64,000 bases of DNA from Hyphomicrobiales bacterium (GCA_027483505.1 JAIXUP010000017.1:1-64000), one strand, 5' to 3'; counted from the stretch's first letter, positions 10,871 to 20,742 are shown. A program made the numbers and translations. The notes: a model not told the origin generated them from the letters alone.

Positions 10871-12061
10871 TCAGGCGATGAAATGCTTGGAGAGCTTCAG
10901 CGACTGACCCTGATAGTTGGATTTCAGGTCCGCGCCGTAGAGCGCACGTGGGCGTTTGGCCATGTGCTCGTAGACGAGGCGACCGACGACCTGGCCATCC
11001 TCGAGGATGAAGGGGACATCGCGCGAACGCACCTCAAGCACGGCCCGCGCGCCTGCGCCGCCCGCGCCCGCATGTCCGAAGCCGGGATCGAAGAAGCCCG
11101 CGTAGTGGACGCGGAACTCCCCGACCAGCGCATCGAAGGGCGTCATCTCGCAGGCATAGTCCGGCGGGACATGCACAGCTTCCTTTGAAGCCAGGATATA
11201 GAACTGGCCCGGATCGAGAATCAGCGAGCCGGAGCCGTCGGCGTCGAGCCGTTCCCAGAACTCTTGCACCCTGTAGGCGCCGACGCGGTCGACATCGATC
11301 AGCCCGGTGAAGCGCTTGGCGCGGTAGCCGACAACGCCCTCGAAGCCGGCGAGGTCGACGCTAACAGCCACTCCGCCCTGAATGTTGGGCTCGGCAGAGG
11401 CCACCAGCGTCTCGCGGCGGTGCACCTCCATGAGTTCGGCATCGGTGAGCCTCGCGCCGCCAGCCCGGAACCTGATCTGGCTCAACCGCGAGCCGGTGCG
11501 GACAAGGACCGGGAAGGTGCGCGGGCTGATCTCGATGTAGAGCGGGCCGTGATAGCCCTCCTCAACCACATCGAACTCGGCCGAACGGTCCGTGATGACG
11601 CGCGTGAAGACATCGAGACGACCGGTGGAGCTCTTGGGATTGGCGGCGGCGGCCAGCCCCCTCGGCAGGGCCAAGCCCTCGAGCAGTTCGGCAATGTAGA
11701 CGCAACCGGTTTCGAGCACCGCGCCCCTGGTCAGGTCGATCTCGTGCAGCGCGACCTGATCGAGACGGGTCATCAAAAGGCGGTCGCGCCCGGGCAGAAA
11801 GCTGGCCCGCACGCGCCAGGCCCGCGCCCCGAGCCTCAGATCAAGGCTCGACGGCTGGATCTGGCCCGCCACAAGCGGCTGGCCGGGCCGTATGATCCCG
11901 GCCTCGACCATGCACGCGATGATGTCGTCGGACTGGATGCCGGGCAGAATGCCCTCAGCGCTTTGTGATCTGGTGACGGCCATGGCGTGACTGTTGCCAG
12001 CAGGCCTGTCCATGTGCAACCAGGCTGCGCTGGCGCCGCTCAATCGCGGAAAGTTGTCCAC
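10871..12061 (-). CDS. dcd: 2'-deoxycytidine 5'-triphosphate deaminase (double-length alphaproteobacterial type)
   Basis: QPSSLDLRLGARAWRVRASFLPG, ANPKSSTGRLDVFTRVITD; actual start probably an internal Met (MAVTRSQSAEG). Confidence 0.85.
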   Translation of the reverse strand: MDNFPRLSGASAAWLHMDRPAGNSHAMAVTRSQSAEGILPGIQSDDIIACMVEAGIIRPGQPLVAGQIQPSSLDLRLGARAWRVRASFLPGRDRLLMTRLDQVALHEIDLTRGAVLETGCVYIAELLEGLALPRGLAAAANPKSSTGRLDVFTRVITDRSAEFDVVEEGYHGPLYIEISPRTFPVLVRTGSRLSQIRFRAGGARLTDAELMEVHRRETLVASAEPNIQGGVAVSVDLAGFEGVVGYRAKRFTGLIDVDRVGAYRVQEFWERLDADGSGSLILDPGQFYILASKEAVHVPPDYACEMTPFDALVGEFRVHYAGFFDPGFGHAGAGGAGARAVLEVRSRDVPFILEDGQVVGRLVYEHMAKRPRALYGADLKSNYQGQSLKLSKHFIA

Positions 12062-12648
12062 GCGATTATCATGCGGCTGATCGCCGTGAGCAGCACCATG
12101 GCGGCGAAGCCATAGGCCAGCCAGACAAAGGCCGCAGGGAACAGGAGCATCAGCACGAAGACAAGGATTGTCTCCGAGCCTTCAGCGAGCCCGGAGGTGA
12201 AATAGAGTGTCTTGTGGCCCCGGCTGTCCGTTTCCAGCCCGCGCCGCGCGGCTATGGCTGCGAAAGCCAGAAAGGTCGCTCCGTTGACATAGAAGCTGAA
12301 CAGCAGGACGGCCGCCGCCAGGGCGTTGCGGTCCGGCGCGTAGACGGCAAAGGCCAGCGGCAAGGCGCCGTAGAAGGCGAAGTCGCAGACGATGTCGAGG
12401 AAGCCTCCCCGGTCCGTGCGCTGGCGCGCCGCCGCGACCGCGCCGTCAAGGCCGTCACAGAGGCGCCCCGCCGCCATCAGCAGCAACGCAGCGCCGAACT
12501 GGCCGACCATGACGGCTGCCGCCGACGCCATGCCGAAGGCGAGGCCGGCGAGCGTGATGTCGTCCGCCCGCAATCCGCGGGCCGCCAGGATACGCCCCGC
12601 ACGCAGCAACGGCGGGTCGATGATCTGGCGCATCCATCCGTCGAGCAT
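12040..12648 (-). CDS. CDP-alcohol phosphatidyltransferase family protein
   Basis: 202 aa; GRLCDGLDGAVAAARQRTDRGGFLDIVCDF (DG(x)2AR(x)8G(x)3D(x)3D-like motif), multiple hydrophobic segments. Confidence 0.85.
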   Translation of the reverse strand: MLDGWMRQIIDPPLLRAGRILAARGLRADDITLAGLAFGMASAAAVMVGQFGAALLLMAAGRLCDGLDGAVAAARQRTDRGGFLDIVCDFAFYGALPLAFAVYAPDRNALAAAVLLFSFYVNGATFLAFAAIAARRGLETDSRGHKTLYFTSGLAEGSETILVFVLMLLFPAAFVWLAYGFAAMVLLTAISRMIIAWTTFRD

Positions 12649-12765
12649 GATCCATCCGCCATTGCGTCATTCTGTCCGTCGCCGGCGGGCGACTTAACAC
12701 CTCGCCAGCGATCTGTCGCCTGTGCGACAGATGTGACATACACCAATTGCGGGAGGCAGCGGACG

Positions 12766-13158
12766 ATGTACACGGCCAAGACCAGAGGCGTTCACGTGTC
12801 GGTGATGCCTGAGTTCATGGAGAGCGAATCGTCCCCGCGCGATGGCCGCTTCTTCTGGGCCTACACGATCGAGATCATCAACGAGGCCCAGACAACCGTG
12901 CAACTGGTGGCGCGGCATTGGCGCATTACCGATGGCCGCGGCCAGTTGCACGAGGTCAGGGGCCCCGGCGTTGTCGGCGAGCAGCCGGTGCTGCGCGTTG
13001 GCGAGCGCTTCAGATACACTTCCGGATGCCCGCTCGACACGCCCCATGGCAGCATGGCAGGGGTCTACGAGATGGTGGCCGAAGACGGCGAAAGCTTCGA
13101 GGCGACGATTCCGCCGTTCCCGCTGCAGAGCCCCTACGCCAAGATCACGCTGCACTGA
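12766..13158 (+). CDS. apaG: ApaG protein
   Basis: MYTAKTRGVHVSVMPEFMESESSPRDGRFFWAYTIEIINE...VVGEQPVLRVGERFRYTSGCPLDTPHGSMAGVYEM. Confidence 0.94.
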   Translation: MYTAKTRGVHVSVMPEFMESESSPRDGRFFWAYTIEIINEAQTTVQLVARHWRITDGRGQLHEVRGPGVVGEQPVLRVGERFRYTSGCPLDTPHGSMAGVYEMVAEDGESFEATIPPFPLQSPYAKITLH

Positions 13159-13173
13159 ACCAAGGCGACGCCG

Positions 13174-14340
13174 ATGTCCCCGCCCCGCTATACCGCGCTC
13201 GAAATGCTGGCCCGGCTCGTCTCGTTCAACACCGAGAGCGACCGCTCGAACCTGGCGCTCATGGCCTTTGTCGAGGATTATCTCTCGGCCTGGAACGTGC
13301 CCTTCGTGCGCCTGCCCAATGCGGCGGGCGACAAGGCCGCGATCATCGCCACCATCGGGCCGGCAGACCGTCCGGGCATCGTCCTGTCCGGACACACCGA
13401 CGTGGTGCCCGTGGCGGGGCAGAGCTGGACGAGCGATCCATTCACGCTGCGCGTCGCTGATGGGCGGGCCTACGGGCGCGGCGCGGTCGACATGAAGGGT
13501 TTTCTCGCGCTTGGCCTGTCGCTGGTGCCGGATTTCCTCGCCGCCAGGCTCAGGACGCCGATCCATCTGTTCTTGTCCTATGACGAGGAAACGACCTGCC
13601 TTGGCGTTGATGACGGCATCGCCCGCTTCGGACGCGAAATGCCGATGCCGCTCGCGGTGATCGTGGGCGAGCCGTCCGACCTCGAGATTGCGGATGCGCA
13701 CAAGAGCGTGGTGACCTTCAACACCACGGTCACCGGCTTTGAGGCGCACTCGTCCAAGCCGTTTCTCGGCGCCAGCGCGATCACCATGGCGGCGCTGCTG
13801 ATCGCCGAGCTTGACCGGATCGACCAGGACATGACCGCGCGTGGCGACCTGTCCGGCCGCTTTGATCCGCCCTGCACCACGATCCACATCGGACGGCTCA
13901 ATGGCGGCACGGCCCGCAACATCATGGCCAAAACCTGCTCCTTCGAATGGGAGTTCCGCGGTCTGCCCGATCTCGACCCGGCGGAAATCCCGGCGCGCCT
14001 GGCGCGTTTCGGCAATGAGGTTGTCCTGCCGCGATTCGCGAAGGGGCTTCCCGGCGTCGGGATCAAGACCGTCAACAACATTGCGGTGAACGGCCTTGCG
14101 CCCGCGCCCGGATCGACCGCCGAGACCCTCGCCATGCGCCTGTCCGGCAAAAACCGCACCATCACGGTGCCCTATGGAACCGAGGCGGGGTCGTTCCAGC
14201 GCGCCGGCGCGCCGACCGTGGTGTGCGGGCCCGGTTCAATCAACCAGGCCCACCAGCCCGACGAATACATCACGCTGCAGGCCCTGGCCGAGGGCGAAGC
14301 CTTCATGCGCAGGCTCGGCGAATGGTGCGTGGCAAACTGA
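13174..14340 (+). CDS. acetylornithine deacetylase paralog (ArgE/M20)
   Basis: 388 aa; LSGHTDVVPVAGQSWTSDPF, YGRGAVDMKGF; paralogous to 1893..3047. Confidence 0.87.
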   Translation: MSPPRYTALEMLARLVSFNTESDRSNLALMAFVEDYLSAWNVPFVRLPNAAGDKAAIIATIGPADRPGIVLSGHTDVVPVAGQSWTSDPFTLRVADGRAYGRGAVDMKGFLALGLSLVPDFLAARLRTPIHLFLSYDEETTCLGVDDGIARFGREMPMPLAVIVGEPSDLEIADAHKSVVTFNTTVTGFEAHSSKPFLGASAITMAALLIAELDRIDQDMTARGDLSGRFDPPCTTIHIGRLNGGTARNIMAKTCSFEWEFRGLPDLDPAEIPARLARFGNEVVLPRFAKGLPGVGIKTVNNIAVNGLAPAPGSTAETLAMRLSGKNRTITVPYGTEAGSFQRAGAPTVVCGPGSINQAHQPDEYITLQALAEGEAFMRRLGEWCVAN

Positions 14341-14342
14341 GC

Positions 14343-15701
14343 ATGAGCGCATCGGTCCTGCCTGAACCAGTCCCGCCGCGACGGGCTCCGGACTTTGGCC
14401 GGGCGGCACGCGCCTGGAAAGCTGCCCTTGCCGTGCTCGCGCTGACAGTGACCACGCCTGCCGGGCCCCTCCGCGCCCAGGAACTGCGGGGCCATGGCGG
14501 GCCGGTCCGGGCGGTCGCGGTCTCCGCCGATGGCGCACTGGCGGTCACCGGGTCCTTCGACCAGACGGCGATCCTGTGGCGGCTGTCGTCGGGCGCCGCG
14601 GAGTCCGTGCTGCGGTTCCATGACGGGTCCGTCAATGCGGTGGCCAGCCTGCCGGACGGGCGCTTCGCCTCGGGCGGGGAGGATGGCCGCATCGCGCTCT
14701 GGCGCGTCGGCAAGCCGGAGCCGGACCAGATCATCGCCGCCCATGCAGGCCCGGTGGCCGCGCTCGCGGTTTCGGCGGACGGCACGGCGCTGGCATCGGC
14801 CTCATGGGACGGGACGGCGCGCGTCACGCCGCTGGCGGGCGGAACGGCGCAGATCCTCGAAGGGCACAGGGGCCAGGTCAACGGCGTGGCCTTCCTGCCC
14901 TCGGGGGGGGTCGTCACCTCGGGCTATGATGCGACCGTCCGCTTCTGGCCCACGGACGGAAGCGCGCCGCGGATCCTGACCCTGCCGAGCGTGCTCAATG
15001 CGGTGGCCGCCGCGCCGGACGGCGAGGTGATCGTGGCGGGCGGCGACGGGGTCCTGCGCATCATAGCCGAGGGCCGAGTGGTCGCCGAAATCGCGGTGGC
15101 CGAGACGCCGCTGGTGGCGCTGGCCCTCACGCGCGACGGATCCGCGGTCGCCGCCGGCGGCATCCGCGGCAATGTCGTCATCATCGAGCGCGCCACCCGG
15201 CGGGTTCGTGCCAATCTCGTCGGGCCGGGCCTGCCGGTCTGGTCGCTCGCCTTCACCGCAAACGGCCGCGAGCTTCTGTCCGGTGGCGCGGACCGTCTGG
15301 TGCGGCGCTGGGATGCGCGCAGCGGCGAGCATCTCGGACCGGTCATCGCCCGCGCGGCGGAAAGCCCGCTGAGTTCAATCCCCGGCGCGGCTTCAGGCGA
15401 GCGCGGCGCGCAGGTCTTCCGCGCCTGCGCCGCCTGCCACACGCTGACGAAGGACGACGGCAACCGCGCCGGGCCGACGCTGCACGGCATCATGGGCCGG
15501 CGCATCGCCACGGCTGACGGCTACAGCTTCTCGCCGGCGCTGAAGGACATGGACATCGTCTGGACACCCGAGACGGTGGCCCGCCTGTTCGAGATCGGCC
15601 CCAACGCCATGACGCCCGGCACCAAGATGCCCGAACAGGTGATCACCAGCGCCGAGGACCGCAAGGCGCTGGTGGAGTGGCTGGCAAGGGTGACGCGCTA
15701 G
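14343..15701 (+). CDS. WD40-repeat protein fused to C-terminal c-type cytochrome domain
   Basis: N-terminal hydrophobic segment; repeated WD-like units (AVAVSADGALAVTGSFDQTAILWRL, ALAVSADGTALASASWDGTARV); FRACAACHTLTKDDGNRAGPTLHGIMGRR heme motif plus distal Met. Confidence 0.88.
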   Translation: MSASVLPEPVPPRRAPDFGRAARAWKAALAVLALTVTTPAGPLRAQELRGHGGPVRAVAVSADGALAVTGSFDQTAILWRLSSGAAESVLRFHDGSVNAVASLPDGRFASGGEDGRIALWRVGKPEPDQIIAAHAGPVAALAVSADGTALASASWDGTARVTPLAGGTAQILEGHRGQVNGVAFLPSGGVVTSGYDATVRFWPTDGSAPRILTLPSVLNAVAAAPDGEVIVAGGDGVLRIIAEGRVVAEIAVAETPLVALALTRDGSAVAAGGIRGNVVIIERATRRVRANLVGPGLPVWSLAFTANGRELLSGGADRLVRRWDARSGEHLGPVIARAAESPLSSIPGAASGERGAQVFRACAACHTLTKDDGNRAGPTLHGIMGRRIATADGYSFSPALKDMDIVWTPETVARLFEIGPNAMTPGTKMPEQVITSAEDRKALVEWLARVTR

Positions 15702-17740
15702 CCCAGCGGGTCCTCGCCCCTCTCGCGGCGCTCCTTGAGATAGTCCTCGGTGGTGCGCGGGGCGGGGCGTGGCCGGTTCTCGTGCGGATCGAAGCTTTCG
15801 TTGACCACGACCTCGACGCGGCAGTCCTCGCACATGCGGATCAGCGAGGTCCGCTTGGCCATGTCGCCGGCGAACATCCAGTGCTTGTTCTCGAGCTTGG
15901 CGACGATGCGGTTGATGGTCGACTGCACGCCGAAGGGCTTGCTGCAGGAGATGCACAGCGCCGGCTCCTCCTGCTTGACGACCCGTGGAGGCTGGGCCCA
16001 GGCCGCGAAGTCGACCTGCGGCACCAGTGAGATCACCTTTTCGGGGCAGGTGGCGGCGCAGAGGCCACACTGCACGCACAGATCCTCCTGGAACTTCAGC
16101 GTCGGCAGGTCCTTGTCATCCTGCAGGGCCTGGACCGGGCAGGCGGAGACGCAGGCGAGGCAGAGCGTGCAGCCCTCGGCGTTGATGGCCAGCCCGCCGA
16201 AGGGCGCGCGCGCCGGCATCGGCACGCTTGCGACAGGGGCCGGCGCGGCGCGGTGCATTTCGGTGATGGCCGTGCGCAGCAGGGAGCGGCCCTCGCCCAT
16301 CGGGCGGAAACGGGCCGGAGCGGGCGCGGCGACGCCCGGCGCGATGGCGTCGAGCGCGGCGCGCAGGGCGTCGGGATCATCTGTCTCGATCAGCCCGGCA
16401 CGGGCCTCGCCATAGCCCAGCGCGGCGGCCAGCGTGTTGGCGTAGTCGATGTTGCGGCCAAGGCCGGAGAGATCATGCTTCGGCCGGGCGCGGCCGAGAA
16501 AGCGAACGGCGGACGCGCCGAAGGCGAAGGCAGCGGCGCTGAGATCGAGACCGACCTGCGTCACCTCGTTGACGCGCAGCGGCAGCACGTTGGCCGGCAG
16601 GCCCTTGCCGAAGCGGGCCAGCGCCTCGATCAGCGGCTCGCCATGGTCGCCGTCATGCACCAGCACGACAGGCGCCTTGCCGCCCGCCTCGGCATAGGTG
16701 ACCAGCAGCGTGCGCAGCTTGCGCATGACCACATCCGCCGGCGGCAGCTGGTAGGTCACGGCGCCGGTCGGGCAGACGGAGGCACAGGCGCCGCAGCCGG
16801 CGCAGATCTCGTTCGAGATCGCGACCTGGTCGCCGTTCGGGGTGATCGCGCCGGCAGGGCAAAGCTCGATGCAGCGGGTGCAGCCCGTCTTCTGCGAGCG
16901 CGTGTGGGCGCACAGGCCTTCGTTCAGCGCCACATATTGCGGCTTGTCGAACTCGCCGACCATGCCGGCGGCCTCGGCGACCAGCGCCTCGATGGCGGCG
17001 CGGTCGCCGGGATCGGCGCGCAGATAGCCTGCTCGCAAATCGCCTCCCGCAAACAGCGAGGGACCGCCCGAGATGTCGATGACGACATCACAGGTCGATT
17101 GCGCGCCGTTGCGGGCGTCGCCGAAGGCAAGCCGCGCGCGCGACGAGGGAGCCGGGGCGGCAAAATCGTTGATGGTGAGCTCAAAGGCTCCGAGCCAGCC
17201 CTTCGCATTGGCGACCGTGCCCTTGAACACCGGAAAATCAGCGCTGCGCGGCGGCGCGACATCGGCGGGCCGGGTCAGGATCACGGTGACGTCAAGGGTG
17301 TCGCACAGACGCTGCGCCATCTCGATCGCCCGCTCGTCGCGGCCATAGATCAGGGCCACGCCGGAACTGCTCAGCGTGGTGAAACGCGTCGGCGCCATGG
17401 GTTCGGCGCTGGCGGCGAGCAAAGCGGCCATCTTCGGGCCAGACGAAGCGGCCTGATCGGACCAGCCCGCGAGTTCGCGGATGTTGGTGAAGCTGATTTC
17501 GCCGGGATAGCTGAGATCTTCCGCGACCTCCGCAAACAGCGGGGCCTCCTGGGTGCAGGCGACGGTGATCGCGCCGGCGCCAAGCCCAAGCATGGCCTTG
17601 AAGTCCGCGATCTGGCTGCGGCACAAGTGCCGCGCCGGGCGCAACTCCGCCGTCCCCGCGCCCTTTGCGATGGCCGCGAGGTCAAGCGGCATCGTGTCCT
17701 CGCACGAGCACACCGCGACAACGCGCTTCATCTCAGCCAT
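15698..17740 (-). CDS. multi-cluster 4Fe-4S ferredoxin protein, FDH-locus associated
   Basis: CTRCIELCPAGAI, CAGCGACASVCPTGAV, CTLCLACVSACPVQAL, CVQCGLCAATCPEKVI motifs; extra C-terminal CISC..CEDC. Confidence 0.88.
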   Translation of the reverse strand: MAEMKRVVAVCSCEDTMPLDLAAIAKGAGTAELRPARHLCRSQIADFKAMLGLGAGAITVACTQEAPLFAEVAEDLSYPGEISFTNIRELAGWSDQAASSGPKMAALLAASAEPMAPTRFTTLSSSGVALIYGRDERAIEMAQRLCDTLDVTVILTRPADVAPPRSADFPVFKGTVANAKGWLGAFELTINDFAAPAPSSRARLAFGDARNGAQSTCDVVIDISGGPSLFAGGDLRAGYLRADPGDRAAIEALVAEAAGMVGEFDKPQYVALNEGLCAHTRSQKTGCTRCIELCPAGAITPNGDQVAISNEICAGCGACASVCPTGAVTYQLPPADVVMRKLRTLLVTYAEAGGKAPVVLVHDGDHGEPLIEALARFGKGLPANVLPLRVNEVTQVGLDLSAAAFAFGASAVRFLGRARPKHDLSGLGRNIDYANTLAAALGYGEARAGLIETDDPDALRAALDAIAPGVAAPAPARFRPMGEGRSLLRTAITEMHRAAPAPVASVPMPARAPFGGLAINAEGCTLCLACVSACPVQALQDDKDLPTLKFQEDLCVQCGLCAATCPEKVISLVPQVDFAAWAQPPRVVKQEEPALCISCSKPFGVQSTINRIVAKLENKHWMFAGDMAKRTSLIRMCEDCRVEVVVNESFDPHENRPRPAPRTTEDYLKERRERGEDPLG

Positions 17741-17884
17741 CAGTTCCTCCGCACGTCTTGTTTCCGGGCCTGGCCGCGACACCGCGACCAATGACCCTGC
17801 ACTTGCGCTTTGCGCGTCTTATATGGAAGTGACACGGAACAGAACAGCCGTCTCAGGACGTCATCCGGGAGAAACATCCGCCTC

Positions 17885-18646
17885 ATGTCCGCCAGCGCCT
17901 CATCACGCCTCGCCTCGCTCAGACGCGATCCGGTTCTGCCGCCGGGCTTCAGCGCCACGACGCTGCGCGAGTCCGGCGACGCCTTCGCCCACGCCGTCCG
18001 GCACGCGCCGGAACTGGGCGCGGCTTCAATGGTCTGGGTGCGGCGTTACGACCTGGTCGAGTTTGCTGTGGTTCTGGAGCCTGAAGAGCCGCTGATGACA
18101 GCGCGGCTTGCCCATTACATGGGCATGAACGCGCTGGCCGACATGATGGCGATCCATTGCCCGCCGGAGAGACCGCTGAATTTCGGCTGGCCGGACGCGC
18201 TGCTGCTCGACCATGGTCTGATCGGAGGCGGGCGGACGGCCTGGCCCAGCGCCTGCGCCGATGACGAGACGCCGGAATGGCTCGTGTTCGGGGCCATGCT
18301 GCGCGCCGTGGCCATGCCTGGCGACGAGACGCGCCGCAGCTTCGCGGTCGGGGCCGGGATCGCGATGGATGAACTCGGCTTCGAGGATGTGACGCCGGTC
18401 GACATGGTGGAAAGCTTCTGCCGCCACCTCATGCTGGGCAGTGACGAGTGGGCGACGCGCGGGCCCAAGGCCGTGGTCAAGCGCTGGCTCGACCGGCTTG
18501 GCCGAGAGCCCGGCCTGCGCCACGGGATCGAGCCCAACGGCGACCTGGTGATCAAGAGCCAGGCCGGCGAGGAACACCGCAGCCTGATTGCGGCCCTCGC
18601 GGCAGCGGATTGGTTCGACTCCGAACGCGGGGAGCCGAAGCTGTGA
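17885..18646 (+). CDS. biotin/lipoate--protein ligase family-like protein (FDH cluster)
   Basis: MSASASSRLASLRRDPVLPPGFSATTLRESGDAFAHAV...; position in FDH cluster. Confidence 0.7.
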   Translation: MSASASSRLASLRRDPVLPPGFSATTLRESGDAFAHAVRHAPELGAASMVWVRRYDLVEFAVVLEPEEPLMTARLAHYMGMNALADMMAIHCPPERPLNFGWPDALLLDHGLIGGGRTAWPSACADDETPEWLVFGAMLRAVAMPGDETRRSFAVGAGIAMDELGFEDVTPVDMVESFCRHLMLGSDEWATRGPKAVVKRWLDRLGREPGLRHGIEPNGDLVIKSQAGEEHRSLIAALAAADWFDSERGEPKL

Positions 18647-19209
18647 CCGCCGCCAAGCTCTTGCGCACGATCAGGCTCGACCCGTCCGACACATTCGTCT
18701 TCGCCAGGGCGGCGGAGCCGGGCGAATGGGCGGTTCCGGGCAGCTTCCTGTTCGTCGATGCCGATGTCGAGACGATGGGGCCGAAGGAACGCACCGCCTT
18801 CCGCTCCGGATTTCTGGGGGTTTCGTCCTTCGGGTGGTCGACGCTGGCGATCGTCACGCCCGTGACCGAGGCCGAACGAGAGGAGCTTCTGACGACCCTT
18901 GCCACCCGGCTGATGCGGGACCTCGGCGCACCGGACATCGCATCGGCCCGCCACGCCGCCGCCGAAGAAATCGCCTTCGCCGCCTCCCTGTGCGATCATC
19001 CGGCCCAGACGCTGGTGGCGGTGCATCGCAGCGTCGAGGACGGCGAGCTGCGCGAGCGTTTCCGCACGCTGGTCCCGCGCGCCGAGGCGCTCGGGCCGGA
19101 AGCGGTCAAGGGCGGTTTCCGCGCCTTCGACTTCTTCGAGGTCGACGGCGAGGACGAGACGCCGACCGAGCAGGTCGACCTGTTGGCGCTGATGAAGGAC
19201 AAGGCCTGA
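18643..19209 (+). CDS. DUF6505-like FDH-cluster protein
   Basis: GTG start overlapping previous stop; MTAAKLLRTIRLDPSDTFVFARAAEPGEWAVPGSFLF...; translationally coupled. Confidence 0.65.
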   Translation: MTAAKLLRTIRLDPSDTFVFARAAEPGEWAVPGSFLFVDADVETMGPKERTAFRSGFLGVSSFGWSTLAIVTPVTEAEREELLTTLATRLMRDLGAPDIASARHAAAEEIAFAASLCDHPAQTLVAVHRSVEDGELRERFRTLVPRAEALGPEAVKGGFRAFDFFEVDGEDETPTEQVDLLALMKDKA

Positions 19210-20213
19210 TGGGCAAGCATTTCTGGGCCTCTTCCGGCCATGTCCTGCTGGAGCACAACGCCGCTGGCGGGCTGGTCGTCACCGACGAGTACCTGAAGGC
19301 CTATCTGGCCCGCAAGGAACTGATCCCGCCTGACGATGCGTGTGACGCCGAGCGGGCCTTGCATGCAAGGCTGCTGGACGATCCGCGCGCGCCGGTGGCT
19401 GGAGCCGACATCGCGGCGCTGGCTGACGCCGACGCCCGCGAGAACTGGCAGTTCATGGTTCAGTTCCGAGACAGGCTGGTTGCCGCCCCGACGCTTGAAG
19501 CGGCCTACATGGCGCTGGTTCGGGATGGTTGGAAGGGCGTGCCGCCGCTGTTCATGCTGCAGATGGCCCATGTCATCCTACGCAACGCTCTCGATGCCTG
19601 CGATGATCCGTTCGTGGTGCGCGCCGCCGAATGTCTCTACCGCTCCCAGCGCGTGACCGTCCAGGACGGCACGATCCTGCTGGCCGACAGCGACATCGTC
19701 GAGCTTGCGGAAGAGGAGCGCCACGCCTCGCCGCTTCTGTCGATGATGGGCGAAGCCGCCGCCAAGACGCTTGATGTCTTGAAGCCGGCGAATGCCGACG
19801 GCTACTGGCAGCGCTCTGATGCGTTCGACATGGTGCTGGATCTTGGCGGCAACCCCTCCGGAAGGTCCGCGCTGGCCGAAGCACTCCGGATCTGGATTGC
19901 GCATCTGCACGGTCTTTCCGTGACGGTCCAGTCGCTGGACAGGATCGAAGACGGCGACTGGCGCTGGTTCGTCGGGCTCGACAGCGACGCGACCCGGATC
20001 GGCAATGCATTGTGGAGCGGAAAGGCCGTTTCGCCTGACCTGATGGCCCGCGTCATAGGCCTGTTCCGGATGACGATCCATGACGAGGCCCGCATCAGCC
20101 CCGATGCGCGCGGCAAGCCCGTCTACCTGCTGATGGCCATGACGGAGGACCGACACCTGAGGCTGAAGCCGCACAACCTCGTCACCGGCCTGCCCCTTCT
20201 GGCAACCAATTGA
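19209..20213 (+). CDS. DUF6352-like FDH-cluster protein
   Basis: MGKHFWASSGHVLLEHNAAGGLVVTDEYLKAYLARKEL...; TGATG overlap with previous gene. Confidence 0.68.
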   Translation: MGKHFWASSGHVLLEHNAAGGLVVTDEYLKAYLARKELIPPDDACDAERALHARLLDDPRAPVAGADIAALADADARENWQFMVQFRDRLVAAPTLEAAYMALVRDGWKGVPPLFMLQMAHVILRNALDACDDPFVVRAAECLYRSQRVTVQDGTILLADSDIVELAEEERHASPLLSMMGEAAAKTLDVLKPANADGYWQRSDAFDMVLDLGGNPSGRSALAEALRIWIAHLHGLSVTVQSLDRIEDGDWRWFVGLDSDATRIGNALWSGKAVSPDLMARVIGLFRMTIHDEARISPDARGKPVYLLMAMTEDRHLRLKPHNLVTGLPLLATN

Positions 20214-20223
20214 GGAACGGCCC

Positions 20224-20742
20224 ATGGCGATTTCCTACCTGACCGTCGGCGTGGTGGTGGAGCGTCGCGAATCCGACAGCCCATGGATCGACCATGCCTT
20301 CAAGCCGGTGGCGGTGCTGCCCGACGCGCCCGATGTGCCGCAGTGGACATCGCTGGGCAAGGACGGGCGGACGGAGCGGTTCTATGCCGGACCGGCGACG
20401 CTGAGCCTGTTCTCGTCCGATACCGGACAACTGATCGAGAACTTCGTCTCGGGTCATGGGCAGCTCTGGGTGTCGATCCGTCCTACCGGGATGGACCCGC
20501 CGGTCGAGGTGGTCGGCGTCACCGCCGATCCGTCCGAGGGCGAGGGCTATCTGGAAGGCATGGGCGACGTGGTCGAGCCCGTGCCGATGCCGCAGCACAT
20601 TTCCGATCATGTCCTGGCCTTCTACAAGACCCACCATGTCGAGCGGCCCTTCATCAAGCGCCAGCGCGACAAGGCCAGGACCGATGTGTTCGGCGTCCGC
20701 CCCGGCGGGAAGCCGCAAGGCGGCGGAGGGGGGGCCACATGA
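20224..20742 (+). CDS. DUF3305 domain protein
   Basis: 172 aa; YLTVGVVVERRESDSPWIDHAFKPVAVLPDAP; between DUF6352-like and DUF3306-like genes. Confidence 0.75.
   Translation: MAISYLTVGVVVERRESDSPWIDHAFKPVAVLPDAPDVPQWTSLGKDGRTERFYAGPATLSLFSSDTGQLIENFVSGHGQLWVSIRPTGMDPPVEVVGVTADPSEGEGYLEGMGDVVEPVPMPQHISDHVLAFYKTHHVERPFIKRQRDKARTDVFGVRPGGKPQGGGGGAT

Noticed and set aside
16253-17794. 513-aa plus-strand ORF opposite the ferredoxin
   Set aside because: Antisense shadow; the minus strand carries four 4Fe-4S motifs
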